Shown here: positions 1 through 5,088 of the stretch, piece by piece | Layout: every line of letters begins with the position of its first letter | Numbering within the stretch: the stretch's first letter is position 1 | Source: JBBRZF01 sp038236965 | GTDB lineage: Bacteria > Acidobacteriota > Terriglobia > Terriglobales > Acidobacteriaceae | Assembly (NCBI GenBank): GCA_038236965.1 | Contig: JBBRZF010000126.1 | Location: 1-10,151, forward strand | Direction: 5' to 3' | DNA: 10,151 nucleotides | Made by a program: the position numbers and the translations under genes | Notes under the pieces: model-generated | What the model was told of the DNA's origin: nothing | The model's database searches: none | What the model saw: only the letters and a program-made list of their open reading frames with translations

Positions 1-847
1 AGATCAACTCCATTGCGGGGAGAACGGGCGGGACATTGGGCAGTCCGACCATGGTCAACGTGCCCTCGCGTTTCAGCAGTTGCATGAGCGCGGCGACATC
101 GTGCTGGCCGGAGACAGTGTCGAGGATGAAATCGAACGTGTTTGCGTGTGCAGCCATCTGTTCAGGGTCGGTCGACAACACGACTTCGTTCGCACCCAGG
201 CGCAGGGCATCGTCTTTCTTGTTCAGCGAGGTGGTGAACTGCACCACATGAGCGCCGAAGGAGTGCGCGAGCTTGAGCGCCATGTGTCCGAGTCCGCCAA
301 GACCGACCACGCCTACCTTCGAGCCCTTGCCGATTTTCCAATACCGCAGAGGTGAATAGGTCGTGATGCCAGCGCAGAGCAGTGGAGCCGTCTTTGCCAG
401 GTCTGCGTTGGGCGAGATTTTTAGCACGAAGTCCTGGTCAACGATGATGTTGTTGGAATATCCACCGTACGTCGGTGAACCGTCTTTGTTGGTGCCGTTG
501 TAGGTCGGAACCATTTGCACTTCGCAATACTGTTCTTCGCCCGCGCCACAACTCGGACAGGTGCGACAAGAATCCACCAGGCAGCCGACGCCCGCCTTAT
601 CGCCGGCCTTGAAGTTCTTGACCTCGCTTCCGACTTTTACGACTGTGCCCACGATTTCGTGTCCGGGCACCATGGGAAATATTCCCTCGGACCACTCGTC
701 GCGAACCTGGTGGAGATCGGAGTGACAGACTCCGCAGAACTGAATGTCGATGACGACATCTGTCTGTCGCGGATCGCGATGTTCGAAGGTGAACGGTGCA
801 AGCGGAGCCTTCGCTTTGTGGGCAGCATAGCCCCAGGTCTTGATCAT
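1..847 (-). CDS. Zinc-dependent NAD(P)H alcohol/aldehyde dehydrogenase, YahK/cinnamyl-alcohol-dehydrogenase type (partial, 3' end outside window)
   Basis: The frame is open from the ATG at 847 down to base 2, giving 282 codons; full-length relatives such as E. coli YahK are about 350 residues, so roughly the last 65-70 are missing. The start is fixed by an AAGGAG ribosome site at 853-858, five bases upstream. Medium-chain dehydrogenase hallmarks are all present: catalytic-zinc ligands C38 (in CGVCHSD), H63 (PGHE) and C158 (LLCAG); structural-zinc cysteines C94, C97, C100 and C108; and a Rossmann nucleotide motif GLGGLGH at 182-188. The family reduces aldehydes to alcohols with NADPH in the cytoplasm. 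The specific substrate cannot be read from sequence. The gene is divergent from the gene at 1157. The family call is very secure; physiological role is not. Confidence 0.95.
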   Translation of the reverse strand, partial: MIKTWGYAAHKAKAPLAPFTFEHRDPRQTDVVIDIQFCGVCHSDLHQVRDEWSEGIFPMVPGHEIVGTVVKVGSEVKNFKAGDKAGVGCLVDSCRTCPSCGAGEEQYCEVQMVPTYNGTNKDGSPTYGGYSNNIIVDQDFVLKISPNADLAKTAPLLCAGITTYSPLRYWKIGKGSKVGVVGLGGLGHMALKLAHSFGAHVVQFTTSLNKKDDALRLGANEVVLSTDPEQMAAHANTFDFILDTVSGQHDVAALMQLLKREGTLTMVGLPNVPPVLPAMELI

Positions 848-1156
848 GAACTCTCCTTAGTTTTTGTGCAGATGTTCGAGCGAGCGGCAGGCCGGGGCGC
901 TGCCCAGCCGAGTGGATCGCTGAGTAAGAGATTAGTTGGTGCTAACTTCTGATGCAAACTTCCGTTACTCGCGCCGTGGAGTTATTGGGAGAGGAACGTC
1001 GGCAGCTCTCGACATTCCCGGTATCCGGCAATTTTTACCGGCTTTCAAGATCCGTGCGGCTTCTTGGGTTTCGTCCGTGGTGGATTCAAAGGATTTGTCC
1101 GAGCTGCTGGAGCGGCACAGCGATTGCATTTCCCGGGATATCTCCAGGAGGATCCC
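848..1156. other. Divergent intergenic region, no gene supported
   Basis: This 309-base gap separates the minus-strand dehydrogenase from the plus-strand secreted protein and should hold both promoters. I see only a weak minus-strand candidate, TTGCAT (952-957) and TAATCT (929-934) with 17 bases between. CCGG occurs three times at 1016-1041 around an AT-rich core, without a convincing palindrome. Open frames crossing the region have no ribosome site and overlap real genes, so I treat them as chance. Confidence 0.5.
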
Positions 1157-1723
1157 ATGAAATCGACTCTATTCCTATGCACACTGGTTCTAGCGGGCTC
1201 GGCATTCGTGGGCGCGCAGCAAACCTCGTCGCCAACGACGCCCCCGGGCAGCACACCGCCGACATTCCCGTCTGACCAGGGCACGCGCTCCTCGCCCGAC
1301 ATGCCAGCTCCGGCACCAAGCACGGATACGCCACATTCGGGCAGCAACTCTTCCACTTCCAGCGCCAGCCAGACCGGCTCTGCCGACAACATGAGCACCA
1401 ACATCGAAGGCTGCCTCTCGCAGGCTAGTTCCGGTGGAGCTTTCACGCTGGCAGATAGCTCCGGCAACAGCTACATGTTGCAAGGCGACACTGCGAAGCT
1501 TGCAAAGCATGTTGGCGAAGAGGTGCGCGTCGACGGCAGCATGACGCAATCTAGCGCGTCATCGTCCAGCACTACGCCGGACAGTTCGGCATCCAGCGCC
1601 TCCCCTTCGGGAAGCGCTTCGGCAACGCCTGACAGCTCGAGTTCGGCAAGCGCCTCGAAGTTCTTCCATGTGCAGTCGGTCAACACCATCGCCAAGAGCT
1701 GCTCTAACATCCAACAGAAATAA
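1157..1723 (+). CDS. Secreted Ser/Thr-rich protein with a split small beta-barrel (DUF5818-like) domain
   Basis: 188 residues. The start is the ATG at 1157 because AGGAGG at 1146-1151 lies five bases before it; an upstream in-frame ATG at 1064 lacks a site and would bury the signal peptide. Residues 1-20 form a type I signal peptide with probable cleavage after VGA, so the product is exported. Residues 21-80 are a Pro/Ser/Thr-rich, probably disordered segment. Residues 81-130 (IEGCLSQ, then FTLADSSGNSYMLQGD and the VGEEVRVDGSM strand) resemble the compact beta domain I associate with DUF5818 proteins common in Acidobacteriota. A run of about 35 mainly Ser/Ala/Pro/Thr residues (131-167) interrupts it before the last strand, KFFHVQSVNTI. 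C86 and C182 could form a disulfide. Function unknown; the family match is from memory. A hairpin at 1741 follows. Confidence 0.8.
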   Translation: MKSTLFLCTLVLAGSAFVGAQQTSSPTTPPGSTPPTFPSDQGTRSSPDMPAPAPSTDTPHSGSNSSTSSASQTGSADNMSTNIEGCLSQASSGGAFTLADSSGNSYMLQGDTAKLAKHVGEEVRVDGSMTQSSASSSSTTPDSSASSASPSGSASATPDSSSSASASKFFHVQSVNTIAKSCSNIQQK

Positions 1724-1740
1724 CAGTTGCGGCATCGCCT

Positions 1741-1765
1741 CACCCTCTCCCGAAAGGAGAGGGTG
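1741..1765. repeat. Perfect 10-bp palindrome with 5-base loop (REP-like or weak terminator)
   Basis: CACCCTCTCC (1741-1750) and GGAGAGGGTG (1756-1765) are perfect reverse complements around the loop CGAAA. It starts 18 bases after the stop of the secreted protein gene. There is no T-run on either strand, so intrinsic termination is doubtful. The CCCTCTCC/GGAGAGGG core resembles widely dispersed REP-type intergenic palindromes, so a repeat element or mRNA 3'-end stabiliser is as likely. Confidence 0.6.
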
Positions 1766-1786
1766 GGCTCCGCACGGCCGACCGAC

Positions 1787-1792
1787 TACAAT
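1787..1792 (+). promoter_or_regulatory. Possible -10 element placing transcription start at the vkor ATG
   Basis: TACAAT matches the sigma-70 -10 consensus in five of six positions and ends six bases before the ATG at 1799. A start site about seven bases downstream would coincide with the start codon. There is no Shine-Dalgarno sequence before 1799, which agrees with a leaderless message. No convincing -35 hexamer is seen. Confidence 0.35.
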
Positions 1793-1798
1793 GTCGGC

Positions 1799-2212
1799 AT
1801 GCGATACGTGTTCATCGTTCTTGCCCTTGCCGGAATCATCGTCTCCTCGCTCGCACTCCGCGAACACTATCGCGAGGGGGGCCAAGCCCCTTGCAGCATC
1901 AACGATAAGTGGGACTGCGGCATCGTCAATAAATCCGAATACGCAGTCTTGATGAAAGTCCCGGTTGCGGCTATTGGCATTGCCGGTTATCTGCTGCTTG
2001 GTTTTCTTGGCGGATTCCGCCGGTATCGCCTGCTGGCGGTATTCTCGTTGTTTGCACTGGCCTTCTCTCTCTATCTCACCTGGATCGAAGCGCACGAACT
2101 CGGGGTCTATTGTGTTTACTGCGTTACTTCGCTTGGTATTATTGCGACTTATGCGCTGCTCTCGATCGGCGCCGCCGCAGGTCAAGCGATAAGCAATCGT
2201 CATAGACACTGA
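1799..2212 (+). CDS. Vitamin K epoxide reductase (VKOR) family membrane thiol oxidoreductase
   Basis: 137 residues from the ATG at 1799; a longer reading from 1727 would add 24 residues translated from the palindrome and has no ribosome site. Four membrane segments are visible, roughly residues 2-20, 52-72, 76-95 and 110-130. The redox residues of the family are all present: the loop pair C32 and C40, the conserved Ser (S46), and the active-site CVYC at 105-108 at the start of the last helix. Bacterial VKORs pass electrons from DsbA-like proteins to quinone and so drive disulfide formation outside the cytoplasm, replacing DsbB. The length matches a stand-alone VKOR domain; no thioredoxin/DsbA-like domain is fused and none is encoded nearby. 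The gene lies 152 bases upstream of nrfH on the same strand. Family call is strong; the thiol partner is unknown. Confidence 0.92.
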   Translation: MRYVFIVLALAGIIVSSLALREHYREGGQAPCSINDKWDCGIVNKSEYAVLMKVPVAAIGIAGYLLLGFLGGFRRYRLLAVFSLFALAFSLYLTWIEAHELGVYCVYCVTSLGIIATYALLSIGAAAGQAISNRHRH

Positions 2213-2248
2213 TCTTTTTTCAAAAATGCGTTTTAACGCGGACAGCCG

Positions 2249-2255
2249 TGATAAT
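2249..2255 (+). promoter_or_regulatory. Possible -10 element upstream of nrfHA
   Basis: TGATAAT at 2249-2255 is a -10-like hexamer (GATAAT) in the 152-base gap between vkor and nrfH. No clear -35 is seen. A small palindrome GCGTT-TT-AACGC lies just upstream at 2228-2239 and could be an operator, but it does not match FNR (TTGAT-N4-ATCAA). The implied leader to the ATG at 2365 would be about 100 bases. Confidence 0.25.
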
Positions 2256-2364
2256 CTCGCAGACAATTTGGCGATTACGACCGGAGGCACAGCTTTCGCG
2301 CGTTCGTCACTTAAGTCATAGCCCAGTTTCCGGCATTTATTTGCGAGTAGTGTGGAATACATCG

Positions 2365-2886
2365 ATGAGAGCGTCGCTAACAATCACCGCAGCGCTGGCA
2401 ATCCTGGTGGGAGCCGTTATTGGGGTTGGCGCGTATACCTTCATTTACGCGAAGGGCTACTCCTACCTGCTCAACGATCCCAATGCCTGCCAGAACTGCC
2501 ACGTAATGCGTGACCAGTTTGATGGCTGGGTCAAGTCGAGCCATCACGCAGCCGCTACCTGCAATGACTGCCACACACCTCACAATCTAGTTGGCAAGTA
2601 CACCACCAAAGGTTTGAACGGGTTCTGGCATTCGTTTTATTTCACCAGCGGAAGATATCCTTCCAACATCCAGATTACGGAACGGAATCATCGCGTGACT
2701 GAACAGGCCTGCCGCCACTGCCATGCCGAGATGACGCACGCCGTAGACACCACTCCCGGCACCAAGAACGAGCTAAGCTGCATCCGTTGTCACGGCGGGG
2801 TGGGACACTCCAATGCCGGCGGCGTACCCATGGCCAGCACTGAACTTCAAAATTCGGAAAACTCTCATGACAGCTCATCCAAGTGA
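2365..2886 (+). CDS. nrfH: Cytochrome c nitrite reductase small subunit, tetraheme quinol dehydrogenase NrfH
   Basis: 173 residues from the ATG at 2365, chosen because the hydrophobic anchor follows directly (residues 5-28); in-frame GTG 2350 or TTG 2341 are possible, and the ribosome site is weak for all of them. Four c-type heme motifs are present: CQNCH (42-46), CNDCH (66-70), CRHCH (116-120) and CIRCH (139-143). The first continues to CxxCHxM with M48, the NrfH/NapC-type hallmark in which Met ligates heme 1. NrfH is anchored in the cytoplasmic membrane, oxidises menaquinol and feeds electrons to NrfA. The length fits the family. The 3' end overlaps nrfA by 20 bases, which implies translational coupling. 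The C-terminal 20 residues are polar and rich in Ser/Asn, probably a flexible tail. Confidence 0.95.
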   Translation: MRASLTITAALAILVGAVIGVGAYTFIYAKGYSYLLNDPNACQNCHVMRDQFDGWVKSSHHAAATCNDCHTPHNLVGKYTTKGLNGFWHSFYFTSGRYPSNIQITERNHRVTEQACRHCHAEMTHAVDTTPGTKNELSCIRCHGGVGHSNAGGVPMASTELQNSENSHDSSSK

Positions 2887-4372
2887 CACCCGCCGCTCTC
2901 GTCCGCTGCTCATTGCCATTGTCGCCCTGGCCGCCATCGCAACGGTCGCCATTGCCGCGCTGCTCATCAACATCTTCGAACGTAAGCAGGAAGCCAAGCA
3001 GCCCTTCTATCGTGTCGTCGAACTCAACGAAACTATCGACGATCCCGCGATTTGGGGAAAGAATTTTCCATTGCAATACGATCTATACCTGCGCACGGTG
3101 GACCAGCAGCGCACGCTATACGGCGGCAGCGAAGCCTTGCCGCATGCGCCAACGGACGCAGATCCCCGCTCCACCATCGCACGTTCGAAGCTGGAGACCG
3201 ATCCTCGCCTGAAGACGATGTGGGCGGGTTACTCCTTCAGCAAGGACTACCGAGAGAAGCGCGGACATGCCTACATGTTGACCGACCAAACCTTCACCGG
3301 ACGCCAGCAGGCTAATCCGCCGGGCGCGTGCCTCAACTGCCACGCCTCTATGGTCACCGTCTACAACAAGCTTGGCAACGGAGACATGTGGAAGGGCTTT
3401 GAAGCCGTCAATCACATGAAGTATCCGGAAGCGCGTTCCAACGCGAACCATCCCGTCGCCTGCATCGACTGTCACGATCCGAAGAACATGCAGTTGCGCG
3501 TGACCCGCCCGGCATTCATCGAAGGCATCCGCGCACTAAAGGCCAGCCAGGGCATCAGCAACTATGACCCGAATCGCGACGCCACTCGCCAGGAGATGCG
3601 CGCCTTCGTATGCGGACAATGCCATGTCACGTATTACTTCAAAGGCCCGGAAAAGCGTTTGACCTTTCCCTGGGCAAAGGGATTGAAGGTCGAAAACATC
3701 GTCGCTGATCTCGATGAGAACAACGTGAAGGAATGGGAGCATGCCGAAGACGGCGCGCCCATGGCGAAAGCGCGTCATCCGGAGTTTGAGATGTGGAACC
3801 AGGGCGTGCATGCGCGTTCCGGAGTTACCTGCGCCGATTGCCACATGCCTTACCTGCGCCAGGGCGCGATGAAAATAACGGACCACCAGATCAATAGTCC
3901 TATTCTGAAGATCAATCGCTCCTGCCAGACCTGCCACCACTTCCCGGAGAACGAACTGAAGGCGCGCGTGGAAGAGATACAGACGCGCTACTTCAATATG
4001 CGCAACAATGCTATGGACTCGCTTATGGAACTCATCGCCGATATCAAGCAGGCGCGCGCGACGAATAGTTCGACGCCCGAGCAGATTGCGCTGGCGCAGC
4101 AGTATCATCGCCGCGCCGGATACTACATAGACCTCATCGTCTCCGAGAACTCGATGGGCTTCCACGCTCCGGAGGAGTCGCTTCGCATTCTCGGCGACGC
4201 CATGAATCTCGTCCGCTTCGGACAACTTGCCCTGCGTGGCTCGCTGCCGGCCTCTGCCCACACGCAGACCGCGCAGGTCGAGGTTCCCTCCGCCGTGCAG
4301 ATGCCAGCGCAAACTACTGGCTACGTTCCGGCTACAGGCGACAACAAGGCGGGAGATCAGAAAAAAAAGTAA
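2867..4372 (+). CDS. nrfA: Ammonia-forming cytochrome c nitrite reductase, pentaheme catalytic subunit NrfA (CxxCH heme-1 variant)
   Basis: 501 residues. The ATG at 2867 is preferred (GGAA at 2856-2859, and the Arg-rich N-terminus then precedes the hydrophobic segment); an in-frame ATG at 2813 would overlap nrfH by 74 bases. Five heme motifs: CLNCH (155-159), CIDCH (199-203), CGQCH (249-253), CADCH (322-326) and CQTCH (353-357). Catalytic residues align with characterised NrfA: R132 (in KRGHAY), Y256 (after CGQCHVT) and H304 (in KARHPE). The first motif, the active-site heme, normally reads CxxCK; here it is CxxCH. The usual calcium ligands Glu and Gln near Y256 and H304 are T255 and R303. 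A hydrophobic stretch at 13-34 lacks a clear signal-peptidase site, so the protein may stay membrane-anchored. The enzyme reduces nitrite to ammonium with six electrons from NrfH. No nrfEFG heme-lyase genes lie in this window, consistent with a CxxCH motif. Confidence 0.95.
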   Translation: MTAHPSDTRRSRPLLIAIVALAAIATVAIAALLINIFERKQEAKQPFYRVVELNETIDDPAIWGKNFPLQYDLYLRTVDQQRTLYGGSEALPHAPTDADPRSTIARSKLETDPRLKTMWAGYSFSKDYREKRGHAYMLTDQTFTGRQQANPPGACLNCHASMVTVYNKLGNGDMWKGFEAVNHMKYPEARSNANHPVACIDCHDPKNMQLRVTRPAFIEGIRALKASQGISNYDPNRDATRQEMRAFVCGQCHVTYYFKGPEKRLTFPWAKGLKVENIVADLDENNVKEWEHAEDGAPMAKARHPEFEMWNQGVHARSGVTCADCHMPYLRQGAMKITDHQINSPILKINRSCQTCHHFPENELKARVEEIQTRYFNMRNNAMDSLMELIADIKQARATNSSTPEQIALAQQYHRRAGYYIDLIVSENSMGFHAPEESLRILGDAMNLVRFGQLALRGSLPASAHTQTAQVEVPSAVQMPAQTTGYVPATGDNKAGDQKKK

Positions 4373-4381
4373 CGTGTTTTT

Positions 4382-4426
4382 CGGCTCCGGGGGGCGCGCT
4401 TTCCTTCGGCGCGCACTTCGGAGCCG
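4382..4426 (+). terminator. GC-rich nested stem-loop after nrfA, possible terminator or 3'-end structure
   Basis: CGGCTCCG (4382-4389) pairs perfectly with CGGAGCCG (4419-4426), and inside it GCGCGC (4394-4399) pairs with GCGCGC (4409-4414). The 4-by-4 internal loop can add G-U and G-C pairs, so the stem is nearly continuous. It begins ten bases after the nrfA stop, a typical place for a terminator, but no T-run follows on the plus strand. It could instead protect the nrf message 3' end or be a repeat element. Confidence 0.4.
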
Positions 4427-4457
4427 CTGGTGCGCGCTTTCCTCCGTGCTCCTTACA

Positions 4458-4485
4458 TTGCACCACGCCGCGTCCATGTGATAAC
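4458..4485 (+). promoter_or_regulatory. Candidate sigma-70 promoter for lemA
   Basis: TTGCAC (4458-4463) and GATAAC (4480-4485) are separated by 16 bases, and TG one base before the -10 gives an extended -10 (TGTGATAAC). The site lies about 38 bases upstream of the lemA ATG, downstream of the nrfA stem-loop, as expected for an independent lemA transcription unit. Confidence 0.4.
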
Positions 4486-4523
4486 TTCCGCTCGCATCAC
4501 TCGTTCCGTTCTTAGGAGGCGAA

Positions 4524-5075
4524 ATGCCGCTCATTGTCCTGATAGTGATTCTGGTGGTGATCATTCTGATCATCGCTGGAATGTACAACGGACTGGTACA
4601 GCTCAAGGTTCGCGCCGATTCCGCATGGTCGGATATCGACGTGCAACTCAAGCGACGTCACGACCTCATCCCCAACCTGGTTGAGACCGTGAAGGGGTAT
4701 GCCAGCCATGAGAAATCCACATTTGAAAACGTAGCCAAATATCGCTCGGCCGCTATGGCCGCCACTTCTCCCGCAGATCGCGGTCAGGCTGAGGGCATGC
4801 TCACACAGGCTCTTCGCGGACTGCTTGCCGTCGCCGAAGCTTATCCGGAACTCAAGGCGTCAGAGCAGTTCCAGTCCCTGCAGAAATCGCTCGCAGACCT
4901 TGAGGACGCGTTGCAGAATTCGCGGCGCTACTACAACGCCGTTGTCCGCGACCTGAATACCAAGATCCAGTCCTTCCCGACGAACATCATCGCCGGGATG
5001 TTCAATTTCCAGCAGCGGCAGTTCTTCGAGATCGCCGACCCGACGGAGCGCGCTACGCCGGTCGTAAAATTCTGA
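4524..5075 (+). CDS. lemA: LemA family membrane-anchored coiled-coil protein
   Basis: 183 residues; ATG at 4524 with AGGAGG at 4514-4519. One N-terminal membrane helix spans residues 3-19. It is followed by the signature LemA block from YNGLV (21-25) through AWSDIDVQLKRRHDLIPNLV (35-54) and VKGYASHE. The rest is helical, with the conserved C-terminal NSRRYYNAVVRDLN and a segment around IIAGMFNF. The length is typical for the family. LemA proteins are predicted to expose a helical bundle outside the membrane (N-terminus out); their biochemical role is not established. It lies 13 bases upstream of a DUF2207 gene, a pairing seen repeatedly in bacteria, which suggests the two act together in the envelope. 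Family call is secure; function is open. Confidence 0.95.
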   Translation: MPLIVLIVILVVIILIIAGMYNGLVQLKVRADSAWSDIDVQLKRRHDLIPNLVETVKGYASHEKSTFENVAKYRSAAMAATSPADRGQAEGMLTQALRGLLAVAEAYPELKASEQFQSLQKSLADLEDALQNSRRYYNAVVRDLNTKIQSFPTNIIAGMFNFQQRQFFEIADPTERATPVVKF

Positions 5076-5088
5076 AGCGGAGTTGAAT

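Noticed and set aside
515..952. Plus-strand open frame of 145 codons
   Set aside because: Antisense to the dehydrogenase, which has intact zinc and nucleotide motifs in the other strand; no ribosome site.
2213..2364. FNR, NarL or NsrR operator upstream of nrfHA
   Set aside because: I looked for TTGAT-N4-ATCAA and similar palindromes and found none; the small GCGTT-TT-AACGC palindrome matches no operator I know.
1559..2383. Minus-strand open frame of 274 codons
   Set aside because: Runs antisense across the secreted protein, palindrome and VKOR genes; low-complexity Arg/Glu-rich translation without any domain.
3536..4651. Minus-strand open frame of 371 codons
   Set aside because: Antisense to nrfA and the start of lemA, both with unmistakable family motifs; shadow frame of GC-rich coding DNA.
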